Shown here: positions 1 to 11,974 of the stretch, one piece after another
How the letters are laid out: the number at the start of each line of letters is the position of its first letter
Position numbering within the stretch: the first letter of the stretch is position 1
NCBI GenBank assembly: GCA_963573385.1
Contig: CAUYLG010034946.1
Location: 28,334 to 92,333 of the forward strand
Direction: 5' to 3'
From: Cacajao melanocephalus
Taxonomy: Eukaryota > Chordata > Mammalia > Primates > Pitheciidae
DNA length: 64,000 nt
Notes under the pieces: generated by a model
Database searches by the model: none
Seen by the model: the letters and a program-made list of their open reading frames with translations, nothing else
What the model was told of the DNA's origin: nothing
Made by a program: the position numbers and the translations under genes

Positions 1-447
1 AAGGCTATATTTAAATCCCAGAGTACAAAAATATCACCAAAAACAAATAACAACTGAGACATCAGTGTCTCACAGTTATCAAACAAGTGATACAAATTAA
101 GTAGCCTTCATAGTGAGCATTTACAGATACCTTCAAATTCAAAAAGAATAAACAAATGCAAAGCATCTTCAAAACCTTGCTTGACACAATAATGCAGGTT
201 TGTTTTTCCTCATTGTGTTTCTTTCATCTTAGAGTTTGTCTCCTTGTGGTAGCTGTTACATCAACTTGGCAGCAAATGGCAGATATGGAATTTTGGGAGT
301 CTACGTGGCTCACTTGTGAATCCTCTTCACTAACTCCCCATCTCCAAACTGGGAAGTCATAGTGAGGGTAAGTGCTCAGTCAACAAAACCCTGGATACAC
401 TCACTAATGAAAGACCACATTGTGAGAGAAACATTTAAGGGCATGAG
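1..447. other. Unassigned sequence, no gene seen
   Basis: AT-rich single-copy-looking DNA up to the left target-site duplication of the first LTR. The only open frame (156-362, + strand) is short and resembles no family I know. I see no recognisable repeat, promoter or RNA gene. Confidence 0.5.
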
Positions 448-451
448 TAGG

Positions 452-996
452 TGAAATGAACTAACCTGACTTCATTTTAGAAATAAGCCTGACAAGCTCC
501 ATCTTAGCTTCACCCTCCCTGCCATGGCACCCTCCAGTGCATTACTGGGTCATTCTGTACTCAGAGCCTTGAACCGTTGAGGTTTGGGTCACGCCGTTCT
601 CAGTACCTGTAACTGTTGTAACAGCATCCCGCCTGACAAGTCTACCTGCTATTGTGAAAATCCCTCCTTGGTGATTGGTTGCATGAATAGTCCTCCCTGC
701 TACGCCCCTTGATGATTGTATGGAAATACTCTTAGTAACCAGCAACTACGGGAACCTCCTGCCTCCTGGTTACCAGCTTCCTCCTACTAACTTGCTTGTT
801 CTGCTTCTGTAAAATTCTGCTTCAGCTAGACTCCCCCTCCTCTCTCTTCTAGGTTAAGTATAAAAGGAAATCACGTCCCCCCTCTTTGGGGCTGAGAGAT
901 TTTAAGTGCAAGCTGACTCTCAGTTGACAGCAATAAAGGACTCTCAATTGGAACTCAGAGTGTGGCGCTTTCCTTCTAACTCGCTCAGGTATAACA
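452..996 (+). mobile_element. Solitary LTR of an ERV1-class endogenous retrovirus
   Basis: The segment starts with TG, ends with CA and is flanked by the 4-bp direct repeat TAGG at 448-451 and 997-1000, as expected for gammaretrovirus-like integration. It contains an inverted CCAAT box (ATTGG near 674), a TATAAAA box at 859-865 and an AATAAA signal at 932-937, in correct U3-R order for the plus strand. No internal retroviral sequence adjoins it, so it is a solo LTR left by LTR-LTR recombination. I do not assign a family name. The boundaries are well supported. Confidence 0.85.
859..937 (+). promoter_or_regulatory. LTR core promoter and polyadenylation signal
   Basis: The TATAAAA box at 859-865 is followed 67 bp later by AATAAA at 932-937, the usual spacing between U3 promoter and R-region poly(A) signal in an ERV1 LTR. 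Transcription would be predicted to start roughly 25-30 bp past the TATA box, near 890. Whether it is active cannot be judged from sequence. Confidence 0.55.
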
Positions 997-1224
997 TAGG
1001 TAGACATGCATAAAGTCAAATATGCCATCCCCCATAGTGCAATACTCCCCAAACACTTTTTAACACACATGGTAGCAAGAAATTTGCTGAGACCTAACTT
1101 TTTTTTTGGATGAATAAAAACACAGTGCTTCTGCTCCTCGTCAGTTTTGGTTTCATGAGGAAGGCAGCAATTTAACAAGTATGGTGGATGTTAACACTAT
1201 TGTGGAATGTGGAGAAGTCACACA

Positions 1225-2012
1225 TGAACCCCCAAAATCTGAGACAGATCTCAATTAATTTAGAAAGTTTATTTTGCCAAAGTTGAGGACACACACCCAT
1301 GACAGCCTCAAGAGGTCCTGATGACATGTGGCCAAGGTGGCCAGAGCATAGTTTGGTTTTATACATTTTAGGGAGACATGAGACCTCAATCAACATATGT
1401 AAGATGGACATTGGTTTGATCTGGAAAGGCAGGACAACTCGAACTGGGGAGGGGGCTTCCAGGTCATAGGTAGATAAGAGACAAATGGTTACATTCTTTT
1501 GATTTTCTGATTAGCCTCTCCAAAGGAGGTGATATGGTTTGGCTGTGTCCACACTGAAATCTCAACTTGAATTGTATCTCCTAGAATTCCCATGTGTTGT
1601 AGGAGGGACCCAGGGGGAAATAATTGAATCATGGGGGCTAGTCTTTCCCATGCTATTCTCCTGATAGTAAATAAGTCTCATGAGATTTGAAGGGTTCATC
1701 AGGGGTTTCTGCTTTTGTTTCATCTTCATTTTCTCTTGCTGCCACCATGTAAGAAGTGCTTTTTGTCTCCTGCCATGATTCTGAGGCCTCCCCAGCCATG
1801 TGGGACTGTAAATCCAATCAAATCTCTTTTTTTGTCTTTATCAGCAGCATGAAAACGGACTAATACAGGAGGCAATCAGATATGCGTTTATCTCAGTGAG
1901 CAGAGGGGTAACTCTGAATAGAATGGGAAGCAGATTTGCCCTAAGGAGTTCCCAGCTTGACTTTTCCCTTTAGCTTAGTGATTTTGGGGGCCCAAGATAT
2001 TTTCTTTTCATA
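1225..2012 (-). mobile_element. Minus-strand ERV1-class LTR, split by a THE1 LTR
   Basis: Read on the minus strand, this begins near TGTATGAAAAG (right edge about 2010-2014), passes a TATAAAA box (complement of 1357-1363) and an AATAAA signal (complement of 1268-1273), and ends GGGGGTTCA at 1225. That is U3-R-U5 order. The LTR is interrupted at 1530-1867 by a THE1 LTR. The two halves join cleanly across the 5-bp duplication GGAGG. I could not settle its own target-site duplication, so the outer ends are uncertain by a few bases. Family name not assigned. Confidence 0.75.
1530..1867 (+). mobile_element. THE1 LTR (ERVL-MaLR) nested in the ERV LTR
   Basis: A full-length 338-bp LTR starts TGATATGGTTTGGCTGTGTC, which is diagnostic of THE1/MST, and ends in ACTAATACA. 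It is flanked by the perfect 5-bp duplication GGAGG at 1525-1529 and 1868-1872. Removing it restores the surrounding minus-strand ERV LTR, so this insertion is the younger event. Confidence 0.93.
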
Positions 2013-2440
2013 CAATGTACCTCTAAAACAGCTCTACTTAATGTGCCTCACGAAATCCACATTTGTAATACAGAGACCACATTCAGTACTTAACAATTCT
2101 CCACACTAGTTATGTCCATTAGCATTTTCTTCAGCCTTTGATGATTCTAACAATTTGTATTCTTCCTCTTAGTTCCTCATGATATTCTTTACCCTGTTTT
2201 ACCAAATAATTAACTCTTAGTATTGTTCAGGGTTTTCTCACACAGAACATATTTTTTTCTGTAAATTGCCTCATTTGCTTCCAGGGAGTCCTTTATCAAC
2301 TTTTGTGATTACATTGAGCCCTCCTGGATAAAGCAGGGTATTCTTACATGTTGAAATCAGTAGCCTTAATCCCATCTACCAAGTCCTTTTTGCCACAAAA
2401 GGTAACATATTCCCAGGTGCTGATTCTTTGGGCTTAGGCA
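2013..2440. other. Unassigned sequence
   Basis: AT-rich DNA between the LTR block and an L1 tail. No repeat family, gene or RNA recognised. Confidence 0.4.
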
Positions 2441-2444
2441 TCTT

Positions 2445-2665
2445 CTAAAAATTTATTTTTATTTTTTGTGTGTATATAGTAGTGCATATATTTATGGGGT
2501 ACACGAGGTGTTTTAATACATACATGTAATGCATCGTAGTCACATTTGAAGAATGAGGTATCCATCCTGTCAAGCATTTATCCTTTGCATTTCAAACAAT
2601 TCAATTATACTCTTTTAGTTATTTTTAAGTATACAATTAGGTTATTATTGACCATGGACCCAGGC
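2445..2665 (-). mobile_element. L1 3' UTR fragment, minus strand
   Basis: The segment containing TTTATGGGGTACACGAGGTG and the following AT-rich text matches, as reverse complement, the 3' untranslated region of older primate or mammalian L1 (L1PB/L1MA type). The T-rich left edge corresponds to the L1 A-tail. Only the 3' UTR is present. Confidence 0.7.
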
Positions 2666-2707
2666 ATCTAGGCATCTTTGAGAGATCATTACTTGGCATA
2701 TCACACT

Positions 2708-2963
2708 GATATGGTTTGGCTATGTCCCCAAGCAAATCTCATCTTGAATTCCCCCTTGTTGTAGGAGGGACTTGGCGGGAGGTAATTGAACAATGGGGGC
2801 AAGTCTTTCCCCTGCCGTTCTTGTGATAGTAAATAAGTCTCATGAGATCTGATGGTTTTATGAGGGGGAGTTTCCATGCACAAGCTTTCTTTTTGCCTGC
2901 CACCATCCATGTAAGATGTGACGTGCTCCTCCTTGCCTTCTACCATGATTGTGATGCCTTCTA
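2708..2963 (+). mobile_element. MST/THE1 LTR, 3'-truncated
   Basis: Starts TGATATGGTTTGGCTATGTC and follows the MaLR LTR pattern for about 255 bp up to the segment resembling CCATGATTGTGAGGCC, then loses similarity. The last ~100 bp of the LTR, including its poly(A) region, is missing. A Tigger-type element begins 27 bp further on. Confidence 0.85.
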
Positions 2964-2989
2964 TAATGAAATTGTTATGTTATATTATA

Positions 2990-3258
2990 CAGTAGTTCCC
3001 CCTTATTTGTGGTTTCACTTTCTGCAGTTTCAGTTACTCATGGTAAAGTCTGTAAGATAAGAAAAGAAAGGGAGCAGCAGTGAATGCATGCTCACATAAC
3101 TTTTATTAAAGCATATTGTTATAATTGTTCTATCATAAGTACATATGCATAGGAAAAAACTATCTGTCTATATATCATTACTATCTGAGGTTTCAGCCAT
3201 CCACTGGGGGTGGGGGTGTTCTTACTACATATCCCCTGTGGATAAGGGAGAGCGGCTG
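2990..3258. mobile_element. Short non-autonomous Tigger-type DNA transposon
   Basis: Terminal inverted repeats are visible: left CAGTAGTTCCCCCTTATTTG and the right end as reverse complement CAGCCGCTCTCCCTTATCCA. TA dinucleotides flank both sides (2988-2989 and 3259-3260), the duplication expected for Tc1/mariner/Tigger elements. At 269 bp it cannot encode a transposase. Confidence 0.8.
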
Positions 3259-3379
3259 TATTAGTATAACAAACACTACTAACCTCAAGTGAAAAATAAA
3301 TATTGCCTCTAAAATTCTGATGAGGTGATAAAAATGCAAATAAGATAATTGCTCTTCTCACTGAAAATAAAGCAATGGC

Positions 3380-3790
3380 TTCTCATTTATTTTATGATAA
3401 AGCAGAAAGCTGAGCCATGGCTCTTAAGTTCCTACACAGTTTAGTTCCTCTTTTACCACTTAACTCATCACTTTACATTGTCTCTGCAGCTCACAGCTTC
3501 AGCCACATTCATTGCCCTTCTCGTGCTAGAACCTGCCTAGCTCAGCCATTCCTCTGAGCTCATGTACTGGTTGTGCACATTTTCAAATGCTCTTTCTTCC
3601 ACCTTCAAAGAGTTACGTCCCTCTCATCACTCAAGACTCAACATAAATCATTCCCCACCCTACCCTATCATAATTAGACCTCATTCCGTCCCTCTGACAT
3701 CTTCTCCTCTATTTGCTTTGGAATCTTGTCACATCATGAAGTCACCTGTTTATGTATTTGCTTATATTTGTGCATATTTTACACTCAACA
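3380..3790 (+). mobile_element. L2 3'-end fragment (old LINE)
   Basis: The C/T-rich text (for example CTCACAGCTTCAGCCACATT and the later ATTTGCTTTGGAATCTTGTC) follows the layout of the L2 3' end with high divergence. The call is by pattern memory only, and boundaries are approximate. Confidence 0.5.
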
Positions 3791-3837
3791 CCCAAAAGAA
3801 TGCAACTCGTGAGAGCACAAATATTACCTATCAGGAC

Positions 3838-4050
3838 TACATATGGAAACAAAGAAGGGAATAATAGACACCAGGGCCTACTTGAGGGTGGAGGCTGGGA
3901 GGAGGGATAGGATTGAAAAACTACCCATCAGGTACTATGTTAATTACATTTGTGATGAAATAATTTGTACACCAAACACCCGTGATACATAATTTACCTA
4001 TGTATCAAATCTGCATATGTACCCCTGAACCTAAAATATATATAAAAAAA
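3838..4050 (+). mobile_element. L1 3' terminus (primate L1P type)
   Basis: Contains the L1 3'-end signatures GACACCAGGGCCTACTTGAG, the G-rich GGAGGCTGGGAGGAGGGATA stretch and CATATGTACCCCTGAACCTA, followed by an A-rich tail at 4037-4051. It is 5'-truncated to about 210 bp, so it contains no ORF2. Confidence 0.9.
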
Positions 4051-4115
4051 AGATTTGGTAGCCAAACTATATCATGGTGGTTACACAATTACATACATAT
4101 TTTTTCCAGTTACAT

Positions 4116-4630
4116 CAGTAGTCCCCTAACCATTTTTGCACAAGGGATTGGTTTCATGGAAGACAATTTTTCTATGGACCAGCTGGGGGTTGGCTGGTGG
4201 ATGGTTTCAGGATGATTAAAGCACATTACATTTATTGTGCACTTTATTTCTATTATTGTTATACTGTAATATATAATGAAATAATTATACAATTCACCAT
4301 CATGTAGAATCACTGGGAGCCTCAATCTTGTTTTCTGCAACTAGACGATCCCATCTAGGGGTGACGGAAGACAGTGACAGTTCATCAGACATTAGATTTT
4401 CATAAGAAGTGTGCAACCCAGATGCTTCACATGTGCAGTTCACAATAGGGCTCCAAATCCTATGGGAATCAAATGCTGCCACTGATCTGACACGAGGCAG
4501 AGCTCAGGCAGTGATGCAAGTGATGGGGAGTGGTTGTCAATATAGATGAAACCTCACTGGCTTGCTCATCCACTGCTCACTTCCTGCTGTGTCAGGACTG
4601 GTCGTTGGCCTGGAGTGAGCCCCTGAACAA
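4116..4630 (+). mobile_element. hAT-Charlie type non-autonomous DNA transposon, right end lost
   Basis: Begins CAGTAGTCCCCTAACCATTT and continues through segments such as TATTGTGCACTTTATTTCTA and GATCTGACACGAGGCAGAGC that I recognise from a common ~500-bp hAT-Charlie element of human DNA. The expected right terminal inverted repeat is not found near 4630, so the element is truncated there. Exact family name not assigned. Confidence 0.75.
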
Positions 4631-4689
4631 CAGCATTTGCTCCATATTTAGCAGTCAAGACTGGGCATTTTATTGTAGAGTTATTTTTT

Positions 4690-4830
4690 CACACATACAC
4701 ACACACACACATATATATATTTTTTACATATATAAATGTATGCATATACACATTGTATATGACTTTATATACATATGCATATACATTTGTGTGTGTATAT
4801 GGATACATACAAATATATACCTATTTATAC
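4690..4830. repeat. AC/AT microsatellite region
   Basis: A (CA)n tract passes into (TA)n and then degenerate TA/TG/CA-rich sequence. It lies just past the truncated hAT element. Confidence 0.85.
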
Positions 4831-5263
4831 TTAATATGGACAGATGCATTGCTGTTTTTGAAAGGATTATAATTTATTATTGTACTTATTTTATTTGGTG
4901 CTTAAATTATCCCAGAAATTGGATGTTCTTCATTCTGGCTCCTATGTCTTCCTGACATGCCCTTGTAATATTGTTGAGCACTTTCACACATTGTGACATA
5001 TTTGAAGATATTTCAGTCTCCTTTCATATCTACCCAGCCACAAAACTGGAGTTGGTCATATCTATAATGAGGCCAGGTAAGAGACAAACAATCTGCACGC
5101 TAGGGTGTGCTCATTGCTAATGGATGTCTTTACTTCTCTTGGATATTTCAGTGAAGTAATCTAGGAATTATATGTATTTACACACAAACGTACCCATGCT
5201 TGGGTTTATATACACGCATTTACAGATATACATATGCACATGTACTGGTAAATACACTTACCT
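4831..5263. other. Unassigned AT-rich sequence
   Basis: No gene or known repeat recognised. The open frame 4530-4955 runs through the CA/TA microsatellite and is not a gene. Confidence 0.4.
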
Positions 5264-5435
5264 TTGCATATTTTAGAAATAATCAAGTCACACTCATACC
5301 TTCAATTTCAAGCCTTTCCTATAAAGATCTTATTTATATATTTGCATATTATATATATATTTGCATATTTTAAAAATAATCAATTCACACTCATACCTTC
5401 AATTCCAAGTGTTTCCTATAAAGATCTTATTTACA
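5264..5435 (+). repeat. Two-copy tandem duplication, 97-bp offset
   Basis: The segment starting TTGCATATTTTAGAAATAAT at 5264 recurs at 5361 with a few substitutions. About 72-75 bp are clearly alike and the copies are separated by a TA-rich spacer. Both copies contain CACTCATACCTTCAATT and CCTATAAAGATCTTATTTA. Confidence 0.9.
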
Positions 5436-7149
5436 TGTTATTTTATTTGGATATCTTTTTTCATTGTGAGAATCATAGCTTCCAACATCAACAAGTGTTA
5501 ATTCTTTTTCATCTGGATTAATTATCATAATTATTAAAAGTGCACTGTTTATCACCCCTATATATATGTGTGTACACACACATATACAATGGTTGCATTC
5601 AAAAGCAATGCAAACATTACATTTTTACAATAAATAATTACATTCAAAAGTAATGAGTTTATCACTTTGGAATATGCCGCTCAATAAAAGAGTGAAGATT
5701 TTTTCAGTGCTTTAACTACGGAGGGAGTGAGTCTACTAATAAGACATATGTCGTGGAAAAATAGCACTGAGAAGATGAGGCCATATTTAGCCTCTAATAA
5801 GTACAAGATTTGCAAATGTTTTATGAAATATTATTGAAACAACACTTATGAAACCATATTGCCAACTGCATGTGTTCAGCAAAATCCACAGTATAGTCCC
5901 CATTAATCTAATAAATACATGATAAGAGTAAATACATAAACATGTACATTATAGAAAGCAAAAGGCTTGTTTTATAGCATCCAATAAACTTTTGGCAAAA
6001 GATTATATGAAAAGGTCCTCTTTTCAGTTATAATTTCTCATTAAAACAGAAGATGGCATCTTAACTACAGTATGTGTTTCTATTACTAAAAGTTATACTA
6101 CTCTTTTGTTTGGTGTACGCTTGTGACTTTTGACCACTTTTTGTCTAAAATAATATAAAACTGAGCTTTGCAACTCTCGAGAATAGTAAAAAATATAAAA
6201 GCAGAAAGGGCAGTGATTTGCAGATTAGTGTTATTTTTCTGCATGTTTACTATTGAGCTTCAAAATAGAATTGTAAGATGGATAGATAGGCAAGGTATGG
6301 GATTCTGCCATGTGTTTGTCCATGGGATCACATAACGGGTCACCACTCGTGGTATTTAATTTTCTACAGATAATCTTTTTGTTTTGTTCTTCTACTGTGT
6401 TCCCCCCAGAAGAATTCCTTCTTTGAAAATAGGCAGGAAAAAGGCAAGGTTATTAAATGAAAGTTATCATCGCTCCTTCTATATAATTCTGCTATCAGTC
6501 TGAATTCAGAGTATCTTCTCATGGGCCAGAAGTTTTTCAGCCCTCACAGAAATAGGAACGAGACTGGGAAAAATGCCAAGTCCTAGCTGTGGTCTAGGTT
6601 GTCTTGATTAAAGGAGCTCTGTCAACAGAAGAGTCTTAACTCATTGTTTGCTGAATATTCTGGAATATTATTTGACATTCCAGAGCAATGCATCATGAAC
6701 AAGAGGTGCCATTCTCTGAGAGAGAACGAGAAGGGTGAAAAATGTTCATGATGAAAAAAAAAAAAAAAAACATAGGCGTCCTGACCTCAGCCACCAGCAA
6801 GTTTGCTGAAAAACCACTGTTTGCAAGAGTGGCCATTCAAAATTCAGAAAAACTGAATTCTCTCTGCAAAATGGCCAGTTCATTTTCCCAGAGGGAAATA
6901 ATAAATCTTCTATTTAACTGTTCTTGATTTTATCTGACTTGCTGTACTGGCTGCCACCCTATCCTATTCCCATTTGATTATTTTTTGCATGATATCAATG
7001 CAGCTCTGGGTCAGGTATTATAACTGTTTTTAATTTAGCTTAGCCATCACCTTTTGCAAGTATCCCTTACGCTGAACTGTTATAATTCAATTGTAAATAT
7101 ATGAAAAAATATTTCAAACATAGGAGATATTCAGAAACATTAAAGAATC
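5436..7149. other. Unassigned AT-rich sequence
   Basis: About 1.7 kb without a recognisable gene or transposon. It includes a short TATATATGTGTGTACACACA tract near 5560-5585 and an A-run at 6753-6770. The short frame 6742-6927 is not supported by anything else. Confidence 0.4.
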
Positions 7150-7969
7150 TTTCTTAATGCTGGCAAAGATATGGTAAAGAGAAACTCTCCTACAGTGTTG
7201 ATGGGAATGTAAATTTGTATAACCACTGTGAAAAACAGTATGGAGGTTCCTCAGAAAACTAAAAACAGAACTACTGTATGATCTGGCAATTTCACTATTG
7301 GATATCTATCCAACGGAAAGGAAATCAGTACATCAAAGAGATATCTGCACTCCCATATTTATTGCAGCACTATTACACAGTAGCCAAGATTTGGAATAAA
7401 TCTAAGTGAGTATAAATGGATGAATGGATGAAGAAAAGGTGGTATATACACAAGGGAATATTATTCAGCATAAAAAAGAATGCAATGGTGTCATTTACAA
7501 CAACATGGATGGAACTGGAGGACATTATGTTAAGTGAAACAACCAGCCCCAGAAAGACAACTTTCACATGTTCTCATCATATGTAAATGTTAAAAATGTT
7601 AAAACTTGAACCCATAGAGATAGAGAGTAGAATGGCAGTTACCAGAGGCTGAAAAGGGTAGTGGGGAGGGGGGTAATGTGTGGATGATTAATGTGTACAA
7701 AAATGCAGTCAGATTAGAATGAATAAGATCTACTGTTCAGTAGTACAATAGGGTAACTATAGTTAACAATAATGTATTGTTTATTTTAAAATAACTAAAA
7801 TAATGGAATGGGAATGTTTCTAACATAAAGAAATGATGAATACTTGAGATGATGGGCATTTCAATTAGCCCGATTTGATCATTACACATTGTCTGCCTGT
7901 ATCAAATCACCACTTGTACCTCATAAACATATACTACTGTCATATACCAATAATAATTTAAAAATTTAA
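7150..7969 (+). mobile_element. L1 3' end (L1MA/L1PB type), 5'-truncated
   Basis: About 820 bp of L1 on the plus strand: the C-terminal ORF2 coding end (GTTGATGGGAATGTAAATTT, then AACATGGATGGAACTGGAGG), followed by the 3' UTR (GGGTAACTATAGTTAACAAT) and an A-rich terminus. The ORF2 remnant is broken by stops and frameshifts. Confidence 0.92.
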
Positions 7970-8854
7970 AGTTACTCCACATGAAATTACTTCAAATTTT
8001 AAAAAGTGACACCAAAGACAGCCAGTCAAGCTAATGAATGAACATTAAATCCATACTCAACATTTCACCAACACTGTAACAAGGATAAGTAGTTGATATG
8101 CATAATTTAAATGTTCTACAAATGGAAAATAGAGAAATAATAACACTAATAAAAAGTAGAAGTGGATTGGGAGAGACTGCCAGGTAGAAGTTGAAATGAA
8201 TTTCTCTCCCTCTTTTCATGAAGAAAGTAAGCAGGTATTTTAAAGATGATACATTAAGGTAAAGACTAATGGATATTCTTAAAGAGTTTAGAGGAATCAC
8301 TAGAAAAATTGGAAATAAAATAAAATAAGACAGGAATGATTATGGGAAGTTTGAATGATAATTTTTCTCCTTAATATCTGATTTTTTGAGACTAGGAATC
8401 AATAATTCATATTTAATATTCATAATCAATGAATAATTTTGAATGCATGATTATTAAATTTAACATTTATATAACATATAATGTTCATTTTTAAGGAAAG
8501 TAACACACACGGAAATAGACCCTTTATTTATAATTGTCAGATGGATAAAACAAATGTGGCAAAATGAAAGCCACTTTTCTTGTGGTGGATGGCTGTCCAT
8601 GTTGGATAAGGAGTTATTTTTTCCTCCCTTCTGTGCATCCTTAACTGCAGGGTTCTCCAAGTTATATTTCCCATCAGATAAGAGTGGGGCTGAGCATTTC
8701 TGAGTGGTGAACGATTTTAATGCCACTCAGAAGATGAATGTTGAGTGATGAATTAAAGGAGAAATGGATAGAAGTTAAATGTTTGAAGTTTGCTCTTTCA
8801 TAGGTCCAAATGCAAAAAGAAAAAGTGGAATCCCAGGAAATAGTAAAAGCACAA
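7970..8854. other. Unassigned AT-rich sequence
   Basis: No repeat family recognised. Three short minus-strand open frames (8031-8300, 8460-8726, 8674-8982) show no domain and are not called as genes. Confidence 0.4.
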
Positions 8855-8872
8855 CATAATAATTTTAAAAAG

Positions 8873-9876
8873 ATAATCATCATAAAGACATTGAAAATAA
8901 TCAGATAAAAAGAAATAATCAACAGAATAAACAGACAACCCACAGAATGGGAGAAAAGATTTGCAAACTGTGCCTTCGACAAAGGACTAGTATCCAGAAT
9001 CTACAAGGAACTCAAATCACCAAGAAAAAAAAAGCAAATAATTCCATTATAAACTGGGCCAAGGATATGAATAGACATTTCTCAAAAGAAGATATACAAA
9101 TAGCTAACAAATATATGAAAAATGCTCAACATCACTAATAATCAGGAAAATACAAATTAAAGCAACAATGAGATACCGCCTTACTCCTGTAAGAATGGCC
9201 ATTATTAAAAAATCAGAAAAACAAGAGATGTTGTCATGGATGTTGAGAAAAGGAAAGACTTATGCACTGCTGGTGGGAATGTAAATTAGTACAACCTCTA
9301 GGGAAAATAGTATGGAGATTCCTTAAAGAGCTAACATGAGATCTACCATTCAACCCAGCAATCCCACTACTGGGTCTCTACCCAAAGAAAAAGAAGTTAT
9401 TATGTGAAAAAGACACCTGCATATGTATGTTTGTACCAGAACAATTTACAATAGCAAAAATGTGGAACTAACTCATCAGCTAATGAGTAGATAAAGAAAT
9501 CGTGGTATATATACACCATAGACTGCTACTCAGTCACAGTAAAGAATGAAATAGTATCTTTTGCAGCAACTTGGATGAAGCTGGAGGCCACTATTCTAAG
9601 TGAAGTGACTCCAAAATGGAAAAGCAAACATTGTATGTTCTCACTTATAAGTGGGAGCTAAGCTATAAGGATGCAAAGGTAGACAGAGTGATATAATGGA
9701 CTTTATAGACTCAGAAGGGAGGAGGGTAGGCATAAAAAAGCTACACATTTGGAACAATGTATACTACACAGGTGATGGGTACAGTGAAGTCTCAGAATTC
9801 ATCACTGTATAATACATCCATGTGACAAAATATTGTACCTCAAATGCTGAATAAAATAAAAAATAATTTAAAAAAA
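8873..9876 (+). mobile_element. 5'-truncated L1 insertion with target-site duplication
   Basis: The L1 ORF2 end (ACAGAATGGGAGAAAAGATT, ACAAAGGACTAGTATCCAGA) and 3' UTR (GGAGGAGGGTAGGCATAAAA) run to an A-rich tail near 9876. The likely target-site duplication is CATAATAATTTTAAAAAG at 8855-8872 and, with one extra T, 9877-9895. The first ~35 bases after the left duplication do not resemble L1; clear ORF2 similarity starts near 8908. ORF2 is broken. Confidence 0.9.
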
Positions 9877-9895
9877 CATAATTAATTTTAAAAAG

Positions 9896-11974
9896 CTGAA
9901 CTGGCTCAATGTGGAAGGAGAAGTTGGTGGTGGATGAAGATAGCACTCTGTTATCAGTAATGTGGTTTCTAATCAACTGGAAAACACCAAGCCTAAGCTA
10001 GAAAAAGCTTTTGTTTGGAGAAAAAGGGGGCAATTGAAAACGTAAAAGAAACTATTCAAGAAATGTATCATTTGTATGCATTCTAAATGAAATATTCATG
10101 AAAGGGGCATCATTTGTGCTTCTATTGTTGCAGATGACGTGGAAACACTGATAACTGCAGAGATGAAAAATTCAATTGTAACAGCATAATTGGCTCTGCA
10201 GTTTAAAATAACAATAATTGTACAGCTGTACAGATATTATCATTGATTTTTAAATTTTAGAGTCATACCCGTCACTTAAAATGTGATCATTGTTGCAGAA
10301 CAATGAATAAAACCTTTGTCTCAAGAACATAAAAATATGAATAAATTGATTAGAATTAAAATGCAGAAGTGGCAACAGAAACCAGGAGGAAAATAACAGT
10401 GTTAGGAAAGGGAATACACAAGAAAGCAGAAAGGAATTCAGCTTCATATTATATAACTGAATTCATTGATGAATGATACACATAAATATGGAACTCAGAC
10501 AAAATGACTTCCAAGGGAAACAAAAATCACTCAAATATCAACAGAAGGTATATGAAGTGTTATTATATAGTTATCATAGAATATGTCAACAGGATTCTTA
10601 AACATGCTTAAGTGTAAATGTTTGCTCCCTTAAATTACACATAATATAACATAGCCTTTCAATGATAATTAAGCTATTTAGAAAGTATATAAAGAAGGAA
10701 AACTTTTAAAGCATTAATTTTTCTGTTTTATATAACTGAATACTAACACCTGTAGATTAAAATGATTTATGATTAATTGCTGCCAGACTTCCACATCCAT
10801 AACAAGCAGATGTGAGCTCAGAATGTAAATAGTATTTTGTTCATGACTTAATGAGACTAATTCCAATAATACAAGAATCTTTTCACTTTGCAAATAGACA
10901 TGTGTACATGAGCATTTGTGAATATAAGTGTAATTTATAACTTTTTTTTCTAGCTAGTAAAATTCAACAGGAGAGGGAAAGGGGGGGTCTTGGATATAGG
11001 TGAAATGGTGACTTAGATGATGGCAAGAATATCTAAGTTGCATAAGGGATGACTCAATCCAAGCAGGACCTAGTTGAAAAGGAGAAATTAAGAGTTTCAA
11101 GAAGCTAGTGGGAGAATGGATGAGGGATACACGAACAGATGGTTTCAGGTGTGAACACGATGGGGATGTGCATCACATTTACATGAAGATACTTGTGCTT
11201 CCTACAAAGATGGAGGTCACTGAGCAGAATCTAGGATGCAGAATGACAATTCCACAGGGCTATTGCTTTTTGTTCTGCCTCCTATGGCTACATCACACAT
11301 CTGCATGGAAGGTGCACATGGGAAGGGTGTGCTGTTTCAGTAAATGAGTGACATGAGTCATGCAAGAATATCTCCATTTCCATATCAGGTCATTAAGATC
11401 CCACCTGAATTTAGTTTGGGTATTTCGACAGAGAATAAAACTGCATATTACTTTTTTCTTTTAAAAATTTTATCTCCACTTGTTTATACAAGAATAGGTA
11501 TTACTTGTCTGTAAGTAATGGCAAAAAGAGACAAATAGAAGAAAACCCTGTAATGTTTCCTCCTTGGAGCACATGGAGTTTCTAAAGCTTAACCCAGGTA
11601 GATAGCATATTGGATAAAAGTATTGATATAAATAATGTGCAGTAATGTTTTCAAAAAACCTCATCATGTTAAGGACTTTTGGTAGATAAAAATATATAGC
11701 ACATGAATATATAGAGAAAGCTAGCGTTCTCCACGGATTGTGCTGACATAAAGGAGATATAATAGGGAATTGATTTTCTCAAATGAAAACAAAATGATGT
11801 TGTTATATGCCCATGTTTGCAGAAAGTTATTGCTGTAAGATTCTGGGATTTGCACACTTCATGAGTGTAAGAGGTAAGGGAGAAAATAAAATAAATGAAG
11901 AAAAATAATACATTTAAGGATTGTTTTCAAAAACAAAACAAAGACAACTAAACATGTATCTTAAGAATAAGCTT
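9896..11974. other. Unassigned AT-rich sequence
   Basis: About 2 kb with no recognisable transposon, gene or RNA. Open frames are all under 80 codons. Best candidate in the left third for ordinary unique DNA. Confidence 0.4.
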
